Assembly (NCBI GenBank): GCA_047974405.1
Contig: JBKECI010000063.1
Coordinates: 1-64,000, forward strand
DNA from: UPXZ01 sp047974405
Lineage (GTDB): Bacteria; Bacteroidota; Bacteroidia; Bacteroidales; Paludibacteraceae
Length of the DNA stretch: 64,000 nucleotides
Direction: 5' to 3'
Part shown: positions 8,815 to 18,680 of the stretch, in pieces
How positions within the stretch are numbered: position 1 is the stretch's first letter
Layout of the letters: every line of letters begins with the position of its first letter
Made by a program: the position numbers and the translations under genes
Notes under the pieces: model-generated
The model's database searches: none
The model's input: only the letters and a program-made list of their open reading frames with translations
What the model was told of the DNA's origin: nothing

Positions 8815-11283
8815 TTAAATTTCAGATTCAGATTTGGTATTGCGCAGATAATCCAGTCCTATTTTTACTTCAACTTCCGAAAAACCGGTTTCTTTTAGAA
8901 ACGAAAACGCACTCGCACCAGGCTCTTTCGATTGTAGAGCCTTGTACATTGTTTCCAGTCTTTCGGTGGAAATAAACTGTTCAAGTTGGAGCGTGCCGTC
9001 TTGCACAAATCTTGACAAATGACCGGCAACTGTCCCTTGTGTGATATTTCTTTGATTGGCAATAGTTTGTATGTCTATTCCCTGTTGATATAGCATTAAA
9101 CTATCGTTAGCCGAACTCCCTCTAGGAGATTTTTTTTCGCGTTTATGCGTTGGCTTTTCCGCAAGCAGGTGCATGTTGCTTTGGATATGGTGCAAAGAGC
9201 AATAATTACGGATACAATCCAAAAAGAGTTCACCAAAACGTTCATATTTTTTCTCGCCAAAACCTTTGATAAGCAATAGCTCTTTTTTGTTTTGAGGTAA
9301 ATAGTCAGACATATCCGATATGGTTTTACTACCGGCTACCAAATAAATAGGAAGATGGGTTTCGTCAGCTATATTGTTTCGGAGCTGGAATAGCAGGTGC
9401 ATCAGTTTTGGGTGTAAACTTTTGGAAACACTTGCCGGAGTTGTCCGACTATAAATTGTAAAGTTCCATGATGGTAATTTAAAATTATTGTTTAAATCGG
9501 AATAGATTTTTATATCAAAATTATCTTTAATACCTTGTATCAAGTATTTCTTTTGTTCGCAAACAGTAAAAATATCCAACATATCGTCATCGTAGATTCT
9601 TGCCGTTTTTTTGTTATCTGTGGTTGCCGGCATCTCTTTCAGCGTATCGACAACAAGCGATATTTTTTCGAAAAAAAATGTTGCTGCTGCACCTAATCGC
9701 TGATGAAGAAAATCTCTGTCATACGAAGAACCTTGCACTATTTTTTGTAATTGATTTTGAAAGTTGATTCCCACACCGTGTATGTTTGCTGCTTGTGTTA
9801 CAATGTTTTGGGCAAAATTTACCGCCTCATCGTCAATATGGGTATCTCCTTTTTTACAGGTATTACACAACTTTTTTACGGTGTTCAGCAACGGGTTAAA
9901 GTCGTAAATGCTTAGTAGTAATTGATTAAAATATTCCTTTTCGGATTTCGAAAGTTTTTTTCCGAGTTGCTCTTCATTTTCTTTTCCCGAAGAGAATGCC
10001 ACGATGTTTTCATCATTTCGGATGCTCTCTTTGTTGATTTTACTTGATAATATCAATCCTTGCAACGAGCGGCAACGGCTAAGGGCAACATATACCTGCC
10101 CTGCTGCAAAGGCATCTTCGGTGTCGACAATAGCCTTTTCAAAAGTGAGTCCTTGACTTTTGTGAATGGTAATAGCCCAAGCCAATCGGAGAGGAAATTG
10201 TCTGAAAATACCTAGAATTTCTTCGTTGATATTTTGTGTGTTTTCGTCTATTGTATAACTAATGTTGTGCCAGTCCATACGCTTTACCTCTATGTCATCG
10301 TCTTCGCCGGAACATTTTACCAAGATTGTTTCATCTTCAATATCAATTATCTCTCCTATTTTCCCGTTGTAAAATCTTCGTGGTGATTCCGAGTCGTTTT
10401 TTACAAACATCACTTTAGCTCCAATTTTCAGCACAAGCATCTCATCCACCGGAAAATTTTTTTCGGGAAAGTCTCCTTTGATTGTGGCTCTGAACCGAAC
10501 GATAGGAGCTTCTATTTTGGAGAGTTCCTCTTCGTTGATACTGTCTGCCTTGTAGTTGTGGGTAGTTAGCGTAATGTAAGCATCGTCTTTAGCCGGTACA
10601 AAATTTGGTAGGTAGCAACTGTCCAATACAGACAAATCGTCGTTGTTTAGTGTATTGTTCCTGATATTATTTAGCAATGAAATAAATTTTATGTCGGTCT
10701 GCCTGAATACCTTTTCAAATTCGATGTGTATTGGTCTCTGCTGCTGTATGGCAACACTGTGAAAAAAATAAATTCCCTTGTAAAATTGCGACAGGATATA
10801 TCTTTCGGTCTCTTTGACAACGGGCGAAAGTTGGTACATATCTCCCATAAAAATCATCTGTACCCCTCCAAAAAGCTCGTTTTGTCGATGACGAACCGAT
10901 CTTAAAATGGTATCTATGGCATCCATAATGTCAACTCTTACCATACTAACTTCATCAATTACAATAAGTTCCAATTTTTGGATGATACGACGGCTTCGGT
11001 TCTTCATTTTTATTTTGGAGACAAATTCTTTTTTCCCTTCGGTAGTAGGTATAAAAGGGGAAAAAGGGAGTTGGAAGAACGAATGTATGGTAGAACCTCC
11101 GGCATTGATTGCAGCAACTCCGGTAGGTGCCAATACGGCTGTTTGTTTTCCCGTGTGCTCTTTCAGTCGATGTAAAAAAGTGGTTTTTCCGGTTCCGGCT
11201 TTTCCGGTTATAAAAATATTCCGATTTGTGTTTTTTACAAATCTTTCGGCAAAGTCATACATCAAACTGTTGGAGTCCGTCAT
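8815..11283 (-). CDS. Pif1/RecD-like DNA helicase with C-terminal HRDC and HTH domains
   Basis: This 822-residue SF1 helicase has Walker A GKAGTGKT (27-34), Walker B VIDEVSMV (about 111), and the UvrD_C_2 segment TIHKSQGLTFEKAIVD with VALSRCRSL (about 395-430). After the motor come an HRDC-like segment (ELLLIKGFGEKKYERFGE, about 690) and an HTH_40 tail (about 745-815, GIDIQTIANQRNITQGTVAGHL). The same architecture is conserved in Bacteroidales as a stand-alone protein. It probably unwinds DNA 5' to 3' during repair or replication restart. The gene is 45 bases downstream of the Dabb gene and may share its transcript. Confidence 0.92.
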   Translation of the reverse strand: MTDSNSLMYDFAERFVKNTNRNIFITGKAGTGKTTFLHRLKEHTGKQTAVLAPTGVAAINAGGSTIHSFFQLPFSPFIPTTEGKKEFVSKIKMKNRSRRIIQKLELIVIDEVSMVRVDIMDAIDTILRSVRHRQNELFGGVQMIFMGDMYQLSPVVKETERYILSQFYKGIYFFHSVAIQQQRPIHIEFEKVFRQTDIKFISLLNNIRNNTLNNDDLSVLDSCYLPNFVPAKDDAYITLTTHNYKADSINEEELSKIEAPIVRFRATIKGDFPEKNFPVDEMLVLKIGAKVMFVKNDSESPRRFYNGKIGEIIDIEDETILVKCSGEDDDIEVKRMDWHNISYTIDENTQNINEEILGIFRQFPLRLAWAITIHKSQGLTFEKAIVDTEDAFAAGQVYVALSRCRSLQGLILSSKINKESIRNDENIVAFSSGKENEEQLGKKLSKSEKEYFNQLLLSIYDFNPLLNTVKKLCNTCKKGDTHIDDEAVNFAQNIVTQAANIHGVGINFQNQLQKIVQGSSYDRDFLHQRLGAAATFFFEKISLVVDTLKEMPATTDNKKTARIYDDDMLDIFTVCEQKKYLIQGIKDNFDIKIYSDLNNNFKLPSWNFTIYSRTTPASVSKSLHPKLMHLLFQLRNNIADETHLPIYLVAGSKTISDMSDYLPQNKKELLLIKGFGEKKYERFGELFLDCIRNYCSLHHIQSNMHLLAEKPTHKREKKSPRGSSANDSLMLYQQGIDIQTIANQRNITQGTVAGHLSRFVQDGTLQLEQFISTERLETMYKALQSKEPGASAFSFLKETGFSEVEVKIGLDYLRNTKSESEI

Positions 11284-11328
11284 AGTTACGTGCGAATTGG
11301 GGCGATTTTGGCGGGGAGGATATGTTTT

Positions 11329-11634
11329 TTAAACTTCGTAATCAATACAAGCTCGCCCTGTTCTTACTTTTGCTATGTAAGTAACCACTTTTTTGTGTTC
11401 GGGATGTTCTTGATATACCTCCAAATCGTGTATGGATTCAAATTCGCAATAGAGCGTCAAATCGTAGTTGGAGGAGGGTGTTTTGGGGTGATTGATTCCC
11501 ACCTCTATTTTTTTTAATTCGGGAATATAACGAATCAGGTTTTCCAATCCGTCTTTGATTAGTTGAGCATTTTCTGCTTTGGTTTTGCCTTCGGCTTGCT
11601 CTGCCAATTGGAATAATACAATATGTTTTATCAT
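11329..11634 (-). CDS. Dabb (stress-responsive A/B barrel) family protein
   Basis: This 101-residue protein has the dimeric alpha-beta barrel signature: MIKHIVLFQLAE at the N-terminus and a mid region KIEVGINHPKTPSSNYDLTL. The pattern YCEFESIHDLEVYQEHPEH (about 65-83) is typical of the family. Many members have no known substrate; some are small decarboxylases or stress proteins. It lies between the subtilase and helicase genes on the same strand. Confidence 0.88.
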   Translation of the reverse strand: MIKHIVLFQLAEQAEGKTKAENAQLIKDGLENLIRYIPELKKIEVGINHPKTPSSNYDLTLYCEFESIHDLEVYQEHPEHKKVVTYIAKVRTGRACIDYEV

Positions 11635-11682
11635 TGTGAATTATTTTTCTTCATTTTTTTTTTAAGAAAAAGAGGAATATTG

Positions 11683-13308
11683 CTACAATATCACTCTTTT
11701 GTTAGCCGTTGATATGCCATTATTTATGTTTAAGATATAGACACCTTGGGGCATAAGTTGCGTATCTATCCTGAAATTATTAGTATTTATTTGTACACTT
11801 TTTATTAGTGTTCCCGCAGTATTGTATAATTTCAAAGACAGATTATTGTTAATGCTTTTTCCTACTCGAATGTTAAGTTGATTTTGTTTGATGTCATGAT
11901 ATACAGATATTTCAATGTCGTTTGACTGGTTTTTTGTTGCTAAGTTGGTAAGTTGGGTATATGCTGTCTGGAAGTTGGGTATCCCATACCCCATTTGTGT
12001 GGTGGGAGAGTCGTACAGATTGGCGCTTCGATACATCATTTCTCTTATATCGTTCAGGCTCAACGAAGGTTTTTTGGCTTTGACTGCCTGTAAAAAACAT
12101 GCGGTCATCCCAGCCAGAATGGGGCAGGAGTAGGAGGTGCCATTGCCGTAAGATACTGTTCCTCCTACCCCAATAAGTGCGGAAGGTGCTCCCAAGGCAC
12201 ACAATTCGGGCTTGACACGCCCGTCAGACGAAGGTCCGAAAGAGGAAAAAGCGCCGGCGGTTCCGGCGCTTGTTACTGCTCCTACGGCAATGATATGTTG
12301 GGCATCTGCCGGCACCCCGATATAGTGCCAGGGTTTATTGCCCTCGTTTCCGGCACTGTTGAGTACCATGATTCCTTTGGCGGCAGCCATACTTGCGGCT
12401 ATGCTTGCACGAACTGTTGTGCCGTTCATATCGGCATAAGAAAAATTCATTGCCGGATTGTCAAATTCGGTATATCCCAGCGAAGTGGTGCTGATATCTA
12501 CTCCGGCGCTGTCTGCAAATTCGATAGCCGAAATCCAAAAATCGGGTTCGCACAAGTTTTCGGTATTGGCGGCTTCCGAACGAATCAGCCAATACGATGC
12601 TTTGGGTGCTGTACCAACGTAAGTATCTTTAATATTGCCAGCCATAGTAGAAAGTACGTTGGCGCCATGACTGTTTTCGGCGTAGATATTGGATTGAGGA
12701 TTTACAAAATCTTTGGTTCCAAGCAAGCGTCCTTCGTTTCGTAGGCTGTCGAATCCGGCATTGATATCAACATTGTAAAATCCGGCATCAATAACGGCTA
12801 TCTGCATCCCTTCGCCCCGATAGCCGTTGTTGTGTAGTACAGCACCGTTGAGCTGGTTGATTTGTGTAACAGCTTGTCCATAGTCTGTATTTACTGTTTC
12901 ATGTGGAAATTTTTGTCGGGAAATTAAAGAGCCGGAGATTCCGGTTTTTCCGGTAAATTGCACAAATTTAACAAAATTCAGATTTTGTACGGCTGTAATC
13001 AAAGAAGAGTCGGAGGTGGTAACGGTTACTCCGTTTATCCATTTGCTGGTGCAATGTACTTTTACATTTGTTGCCTCAATTTGAGATATATAGCTTTGAT
13101 TTACAGGTAAGTCTGTGCTGTCTATCGCTATTTGAAAAAACGTTCTTCTCTCTAGTGCGCGTTGTGAAAGATAAGCCGAAGGGGCAGACAAACTGTATGG
13201 TGTGTTGTTTTTGTCTTTCAGCTGAACATAAAAGTAGTAGCCCACCCCTTTTATATCTAAAAAACACATTAACAGTGCTATGGCCAAAATAGAGTATCTA
13301 TTCCTCAT
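11683..13308 (-). CDS. Secreted subtilisin-like S8 serine protease with T9SS sorting domain
   Basis: This 541-residue protein carries an N-terminal signal peptide (about 1-21), a propeptide-like region, a subtilase domain and a C-terminal Por-secretion tail. The triad is intact: D174 in VIDAGF, H214 in SHGANV and S392 in GTSYSCP, with the oxyanion Asn in NSAGNEG (N321). The last 75 residues (ending GVYILNINNGISTANKRVIL) match type IX sorting domains, so the enzyme should cross the outer membrane and be attached or released. Promoter box at 13332-13339 on the same strand. It is the cleaner of two T9SS cargo genes in the window. Confidence 0.93.
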   Translation of the reverse strand: MRNRYSILAIALLMCFLDIKGVGYYFYVQLKDKNNTPYSLSAPSAYLSQRALERRTFFQIAIDSTDLPVNQSYISQIEATNVKVHCTSKWINGVTVTTSDSSLITAVQNLNFVKFVQFTGKTGISGSLISRQKFPHETVNTDYGQAVTQINQLNGAVLHNNGYRGEGMQIAVIDAGFYNVDINAGFDSLRNEGRLLGTKDFVNPQSNIYAENSHGANVLSTMAGNIKDTYVGTAPKASYWLIRSEAANTENLCEPDFWISAIEFADSAGVDISTTSLGYTEFDNPAMNFSYADMNGTTVRASIAASMAAAKGIMVLNSAGNEGNKPWHYIGVPADAQHIIAVGAVTSAGTAGAFSSFGPSSDGRVKPELCALGAPSALIGVGGTVSYGNGTSYSCPILAGMTACFLQAVKAKKPSLSLNDIREMMYRSANLYDSPTTQMGYGIPNFQTAYTQLTNLATKNQSNDIEISVYHDIKQNQLNIRVGKSINNNLSLKLYNTAGTLIKSVQINTNNFRIDTQLMPQGVYILNINNGISTANKRVIL

Positions 13309-13331
13309 AAATTTAAGTGTTTGTTTTTCTG

Positions 13332-13339
13332 CAAATATA
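13332..13339 (-). promoter_or_regulatory. Candidate -7 promoter box of the subtilase gene
   Basis: On the minus strand the bases read TATATTTG, matching TAnnTTTG, 24 bases before the start codon at 13308. The remaining 13340-13547 spacer to folC holds no gene that I can support. Confidence 0.55.
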
Positions 13340-13547
13340 CAATATTATTTGCCGGATTCAACTTACGCAGGTAAACTAACCTGCTGATTTACACAAAATA
13401 ATAACTTGATTTTTTAATTAATGGTCTGATAATTAGCAACTTTGGTATTATCTAATAAACCAAAAACAATATGTTGTAACACAAATATACAATAAGTACG
13501 GTAATAGGCCTTTTGTAACTTATGACTAAATCCCTATTACTACAAAC

Positions 13548-14831
13548 TTACAAAAAGTTATTGTAAAATGCAAGAACCTCTCCAACAACGAAGTTGCTAC
13601 CTCCTATAAAAATAAAATCTGTTGTTTTGGCATTTTGCCGCGCGGCAGTTACCCCTTCCCAAACGGTAGAATAGGCATTGCCCGATAGAAAAAACATATT
13701 CGCTTTCTCTCTCAAGACATTTGCATCCATTGCTCTGGGGATATTTGCTTGCACAAAATAGTAGGTTGCAATTGGAGGGAGTAACTTCAAAACACTCGAA
13801 ACATCTTTGTCGCTAACCATCCCAAAGACAATATGAAGCTTATCGAAATGCTGCTTTTTTAATTGATTCACAACCCACCGAATTCCTTCTATATTGTGTC
13901 CGGTATCGACAACTATTGTGGGTTGCTTTTGTAAAATTTGCCATCTGCCCTGGATTCCTGTAAGTGAAACCACGTTTTTAAGTCCGAGTTTTATATCTTC
14001 TTCAAAAATGGCAATTCCATGACTTACAAGTTCTTTTACGGCAGTCAAAACCGTTGCTATATTTTTAAGTTGATACTCTCCGTATAAGCCTACCTTTAGC
14101 TTTCCGTAGCTGGTTGCATTTACTATCATTATATCGTCTTGGTATTCTACAAGCTCAATATCAAATTCATCTTCAGCAAAAAGAATACCCGAATTTGCTT
14201 TTTTTATAAATATAGATTTTGTCGTTTCGGTAGATTCTCCGATAATTGCAGGAACATTGGTTTTGATGATTCCAGCTTTTTCTTGAGCTATTTGTTCGAG
14301 TGTATTTCCCAAAAATTGTGTGTGGTCAAACCCTATGTTTGTAATAATCGAGAGTTCGGGCAAAATAATGTTTGTACTATCCAGCCGTCCGCCCAGTCCT
14401 GTTTCGATTACGGCTATGTCCACCTCGTTATCGGCAAAATACTTAAAAGCCATTGCCATTGTTGTTTCAAAGAAGGAAGGTTTTATATTGTCAAAAACAT
14501 CTTTGTTACTCTCCACGAATTCGGTCACGTAATTTTCCGATATCATTTCTCCATTTATACGGATTCTCTCTCTGAAATCGACCAAATGTGGCGAGGTATA
14601 AAGTCCGGTTTTGTATCCGGCAGATTGCAAAATGGCAGATAAAAAATGTGAGACCGATCCTTTTCCATTGGTACCTGCTATATGGATAGTTCGATACACA
14701 TTCTGAGGATTATCAAAATAATCCATCAAACGGATAGAGTTTTCCAAGCCCGGTTTGTAGGCATCTGCACCTATATGATGAAATACGGGTAAACTTCCAT
14801 ATAAATATTCAATAGCTTGACTATAATTCAT
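13548..14831 (-). CDS. folC: Bifunctional folylpolyglutamate synthase / dihydrofolate synthase
   Basis: This 427-residue Mur-ligase-family enzyme adds glutamate to dihydropteroate and to folates. It has the P-loop HIAGTNGKGSVSHFL (about 49-63), ETGLGGRLDSTN (about 142-153), TNIGFDHTQFLG with the carbamylated-lysine region following (EKAGIIK), and VVDTGHNIEGI near 310. Length is normal. The gene is divergent from tilS; the 147 bases between them hold the tilS promoter box. Confidence 0.95.
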   Translation of the reverse strand: MNYSQAIEYLYGSLPVFHHIGADAYKPGLENSIRLMDYFDNPQNVYRTIHIAGTNGKGSVSHFLSAILQSAGYKTGLYTSPHLVDFRERIRINGEMISENYVTEFVESNKDVFDNIKPSFFETTMAMAFKYFADNEVDIAVIETGLGGRLDSTNIILPELSIITNIGFDHTQFLGNTLEQIAQEKAGIIKTNVPAIIGESTETTKSIFIKKANSGILFAEDEFDIELVEYQDDIMIVNATSYGKLKVGLYGEYQLKNIATVLTAVKELVSHGIAIFEEDIKLGLKNVVSLTGIQGRWQILQKQPTIVVDTGHNIEGIRWVVNQLKKQHFDKLHIVFGMVSDKDVSSVLKLLPPIATYYFVQANIPRAMDANVLREKANMFFLSGNAYSTVWEGVTAARQNAKTTDFIFIGGSNFVVGEVLAFYNNFL

Positions 14832-14955
14832 TTACATTGTTTTTTTTATTTTTTTTTAATTCTCATTTTAGGAAAAACACATTTATTATCTTTGGCTTTG
14901 AGTATCGGAGGTCAAAAACTTTCTGTGTTTAAATTCTGTTATTTCCTTTTTTGTT

Positions 14956-14963
14956 TAACTTTG
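14956..14963 (+). promoter_or_regulatory. Candidate -7 promoter box of tilS
   Basis: TAACTTTG matches TAnnTTTG and lies 16 bases before the ATG at 14979, within an ORF that would otherwise extend up to 14817. This argues for the short start. A second match, TATCTTTG, occurs at 14887-14894. Confidence 0.55.
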
Positions 14964-14978
14964 TCAAAACAAAATTAC

Positions 14979-16322
14979 ATGATTGCGATGGAAATGCAAC
15001 AAAAAGTTTGGCAATTTATTGAAAACGAAATAAAAATCGCCCCTAAATCCCGTATTGTTGTTGGTGTCAGCGGAGGGGCAGATTCTGTTGCTATGCTGCA
15101 TGTTTTGCGTTCGTTGGGTTACGAATGCATTGCGGCGCATTGCAACTTTCACCTTCGGGGGGCAGAATCGGACAGAGACGAATATGAGGTAAGAAAACTC
15201 TCGGCAAAACTTCAGGTATCGTTTGTTAAAACCGATTTTGACACCGTAAATTATGCCAAAAATAATAAAATATCTATTGAAATGGCTGCCAGAGAGTTAC
15301 GGTATAGTTGGTTTGAAAGTGTCAGGCAAAAGCAACAAGCGAAAGTAATTGCCGTGGCGCATCATATTGACGATTCTATCGAAACTTTTCTTCTGAATTT
15401 AATCAGAGGAAGTGGACTACGGGGATTAAAAGGGATTGAACCCGTAAACGGCAATGTGACTCGCCCATTACTATGTACTACACGTGAAGAAATTGTAAAA
15501 TATGTTACAGAAAACGAATTAAACCATATTATTGACAGCTCCAACGAAAATATAAACTTTCTTCGTAACAAAGTGAGACTACAATTGCTCCCCTTATTGG
15601 CAGAATTTAATCCTTCTATTCGGCAAACTTTGCAGGAAACTATCGAACGGATGCGGGGTACGTGGAAAGTATTTGAGCATACGACTGAAAAAATAAAATC
15701 TGAAATAGCAACTGTCCGTCAGCGGCATCTTTATATCGACATAAACAAATTACAAAAACAGCCAGATATAAAAACGGTACTGTTTGAGATACTTCAACCG
15801 TATCACTTCCACGGTGATATTATCGAACAAATTACCGAAAATCTGGATAACGAGTCGGGACTAAAGTTTTATTCCGAAAATTATATATTGATAAAAGACA
15901 GAGATTTTTTAATTCTTTCGGAGAAAAAAGGAGAATCGGACTTGCAAATCACTATTCCTGAGTATAGAAGTAAGATAGAGTATCCTGTTTGGCTAATTTT
16001 CGAAAAGAAAAATGTCGATAACAATTTTGATATTTCAAAAAATAAAAATACTGTTCATATCGATTTAGATAAAGTCAAATTTCCTCTTACCCTTCGCAAA
16101 TGGCAAAATGGAGACTACTTTTATCCTTTTGGAATGAAAAACAGAAAAAAAATAAGCGATTTTTTGATAGACAGGAAAATAAATATTCTCGATAAACAAA
16201 ATACATGGCTTTTAATTTCAGACAACCAGGTGGTTTGGATAGTAGGAGAACGTTTGGACAATCGCTTTGGAGTTACGCAAGAGACTACCCGGGTGTTGGA
16301 AATTTCGCTATCTGAAAAATGA
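14979..16322 (+). CDS. tilS: tRNA(Ile)-lysidine synthase
   Basis: This 447-residue enzyme converts C34 of tRNA-Ile(CAU) to lysidine using ATP and lysine. It has the PP-loop VVGVSGGADSVAMLH (about 27-41), AHCNFHLRGAESDRDE, AVAHHIDDSIETFLLNLIRGSG and the C-terminal TilS domain (KWQNGDYFYPFGMKNRKKISDFL). The start at 14979 (or ATG 14988) follows a promoter box; the longer reading from 14817 adds 54 hydrophobic, unconserved residues and overlaps folC. It is essential in most bacteria. Confidence 0.95.
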   Translation: MIAMEMQQKVWQFIENEIKIAPKSRIVVGVSGGADSVAMLHVLRSLGYECIAAHCNFHLRGAESDRDEYEVRKLSAKLQVSFVKTDFDTVNYAKNNKISIEMAARELRYSWFESVRQKQQAKVIAVAHHIDDSIETFLLNLIRGSGLRGLKGIEPVNGNVTRPLLCTTREEIVKYVTENELNHIIDSSNENINFLRNKVRLQLLPLLAEFNPSIRQTLQETIERMRGTWKVFEHTTEKIKSEIATVRQRHLYIDINKLQKQPDIKTVLFEILQPYHFHGDIIEQITENLDNESGLKFYSENYILIKDRDFLILSEKKGESDLQITIPEYRSKIEYPVWLIFEKKNVDNNFDISKNKNTVHIDLDKVKFPLTLRKWQNGDYFYPFGMKNRKKISDFLIDRKINILDKQNTWLLISDNQVVWIVGERLDNRFGVTQETTRVLEISLSEK

Positions 16323-16492
16323 GCTAACCTCAAAATGGTAAGAGGGGATACGGTTGGTAATTTTCTAAAAAATTGAATTCACGTCAAATAATTGAGAAGA
16401 AAACAGGCTTTGCAAAGACAGTTTGTTTGATTCTTTTTTTTTGAATGGCTTAAAATTCTTCTTCTCTCTAAAAAAAATAATGGCGTTCCGTA

Positions 16493-16500
16493 TAATTTTG
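16493..16500 (+). promoter_or_regulatory. Candidate -7 promoter box of the VWA protein gene
   Basis: TAATTTTG matches TAnnTTTG and lies 21 bases before the ATG at 16522, inside the longer possible ORF. It supports the shorter start. Confidence 0.5.
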
Positions 16501-16521
16501 TTTTTTCCTATCTTTATTCCT

Positions 16522-18540
16522 ATGTTTCGAAAATCTCTTTTTGCACTGATACCAATACTTTTCTTTTTCGTTTTACAAGTCTATTCACAACCGAAACGGA
16601 AAATATATATCACGCTGGACACTTCGGGCAGTATGTACGGCGACAAGTATATGATAGGCAACTATACGGCTCAATTTATTTCGTTAATATTACCCGATGA
16701 TGATATATATATGATAATAAACGGAGTGGTGAAAAAAATATCGGGAAATCCCAATTCCTACCGGCAAATCCAAATCAATTATTCCCTTATCCGTTCACAA
16801 TGGGGTGTTTCACCCCTCGGCACACAAATAGGAGACCTCATCGCATTTAATAATACCTACAGCCTGAACATAAATTCGGAACAATGGCTTATTATCATTG
16901 GCGATGGTAATTGGGAAAGCTATAAATATCCGGCGGTTTTAAATCGGTTTTCAGAAAATGCAGGGATGCAAAATCTGAATATATTTTTTATTCCTTACGG
17001 CAATATAAACGATGGGCACAGCGATTTTATCGATTTTATCCGTTTGTTAAAAAGCCCAAAAATACTGAACGAATCGAGGCAATTTCGAAATGTGATGAAC
17101 AATTGCATCATTCTGTATGCCTATCTGACGGGCAATAGTGGGCGAGATGTTAAAATAAGCAAAATAAATGATAAGACAGTAAAAATAATTTCGCCGTTTC
17201 CTGTCAAAAAATATGTTCTTTTCTATCAAGACGAAACCAGCGAACAGCAAATATTGCAGCCAAATTCTGCAAAACAAGACTCAGTCAATTATGCGATAAC
17301 CCATATCGGTACACCGTCCACAGCTCCTATTTGCTACGGTAACAATCGTACAATGCTGAGTGGTACGCTTTGGAGTATTACTGGACCAAAGCCATTAGAG
17401 GCAGATATCCCCACCATCATTACCTTTGATAAGCCGGTGGATATGAAAAAAATAATATTTTTCCCACGTTACGATTTGAACGTAAAGCAGGAGAATATTT
17501 ATTTGGAGACAAAACCTGTATTGCCTGTCAAAATTGCGGTGAGCAATGAATCAGACTTTAGAGAAAAATTATCAAAAAATGAATTTATCAAAAACAATAT
17601 TGATAAAGACTTACAAAAAATGGCATTAGGACAAAGAGCAATGTCCAATACGAAACCTGAAAATGAAGAGGCTATAATTCTTTCCGAATCAACATTATCG
17701 AAAATAGATCTGCAAAAACACAAAAACAACGACTCTGTGTTGATTTACACTGCAAAAGTAAAACTGAAAGAGAACATTGACACAGCCAAATATCGTTTAG
17801 AAATAAAACATAACAAAATGTTGATTCTTAAAAAAACGACATGGAAGACAGATAGCAACACCATTACCCTGTCGTTGGAGCAGCGCGCCCAATGGAGCGA
17901 AAACCTTATGCCCGATACGTTACACCTAACACTCTCGCTCTTTCCCCAAAAGCATATTACCAATAATAGTGAAACATTCTCGAAACAAAAATTTGAAATC
18001 AGAGCATCCGCTGTTACAAAAAAAAATCATACCCGACGAGAATACTTTATGCCAAGACTATTGATTGTTACGATAATTCTACTTATCTATCTGATTGCCA
18101 TTTCAATAAAAGCTCGATTTAAAAGAGGAGCTGTACTCGACTACTATTCTCAAAATTGGTCAGACCAAACAATACTAAGAAAAAGAGGATTTTTGTCATG
18201 GTTCAACAGATGGTTCAATCCCTTTGGGTCAGAAAAACGTGAAGTTATTTTCTACAACGTATCCAAGACAATTACATTCAAATCAAGCCAGACCAAATAC
18301 AGTATTCGGTTTGATGCGAATGATTTTGACAACGAAATAATGAGTTACAAGGAGTATTCTCCTAAAAAATACGGTGGCATAGAATTTGTCGAAAATAGAG
18401 AACTCATAATAAAAAACAATAAAAACAAAATCTCTATCAAATACGATAGCCTTTCCTCGATAAGAGATGACAGACCTTGGTTTAGAGGATGTACAATAGG
18501 CTTATCGCTTTTAATTATCGGGTTACTTATTTTAATCTAA
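16522..18540 (+). CDS. Membrane-anchored von Willebrand factor A domain protein
   Basis: From 16522 this is a 672-residue protein with a clear signal peptide (FALIPILFFFVLQVYSQ). A VWA domain with an intact MIDAS start, D33-T-S35-G-S37 (DTSGSM), follows directly. The VWA region continues to about 200 (SEQWLIIIGDGNWE). The middle (about 210-500) is unrecognised and probably beta-rich. A membrane helix lies at about 510-530 (LLIVTIILLIYLIAISIKARF), then a basic cytoplasmic segment, and a second helix forms the C-terminal end (LSLLIIGLLILI). The VWA therefore sits in the periplasm or outside. I do not recognise the family. No MoxR ATPase or BatA/B neighbour is present, so it is not an ordinary aerotolerance (Bat) operon member. 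Confidence 0.75.
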   Translation: MFRKSLFALIPILFFFVLQVYSQPKRKIYITLDTSGSMYGDKYMIGNYTAQFISLILPDDDIYMIINGVVKKISGNPNSYRQIQINYSLIRSQWGVSPLGTQIGDLIAFNNTYSLNINSEQWLIIIGDGNWESYKYPAVLNRFSENAGMQNLNIFFIPYGNINDGHSDFIDFIRLLKSPKILNESRQFRNVMNNCIILYAYLTGNSGRDVKISKINDKTVKIISPFPVKKYVLFYQDETSEQQILQPNSAKQDSVNYAITHIGTPSTAPICYGNNRTMLSGTLWSITGPKPLEADIPTIITFDKPVDMKKIIFFPRYDLNVKQENIYLETKPVLPVKIAVSNESDFREKLSKNEFIKNNIDKDLQKMALGQRAMSNTKPENEEAIILSESTLSKIDLQKHKNNDSVLIYTAKVKLKENIDTAKYRLEIKHNKMLILKKTTWKTDSNTITLSLEQRAQWSENLMPDTLHLTLSLFPQKHITNNSETFSKQKFEIRASAVTKKNHTRREYFMPRLLIVTIILLIYLIAISIKARFKRGAVLDYYSQNWSDQTILRKRGFLSWFNRWFNPFGSEKREVIFYNVSKTITFKSSQTKYSIRFDANDFDNEIMSYKEYSPKKYGGIEFVENRELIIKNNKNKISIKYDSLSSIRDDRPWFRGCTIGLSLLIIGLLILI

Positions 18541-18629
18541 ACCACATAAAAAAACAGAAGTCCTATACCAATACTATTTTTATACCCCATTTTGACCTAT
18601 TTTTTAACGTATGTTTTTTTTGCTAATAC

Positions 18630-18637
18630 TACATTTG
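18630..18637 (+). promoter_or_regulatory. Candidate -7 promoter box of the first GH2 gene
   Basis: TACATTTG matches TAnnTTTG, 43 bases before the ATG at 18681. Confidence 0.5.
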
Positions 18638-18680
18638 TAAGTGATTTTATCATTTAAATACAAATTATTACCGGATAGTT

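Noticed and set aside
14887..14894. TATCTTTG upstream of tilS
   Set aside because: A valid box, but the one at 14956-14963 is nearer to the start codon and better placed. It may be a second promoter.
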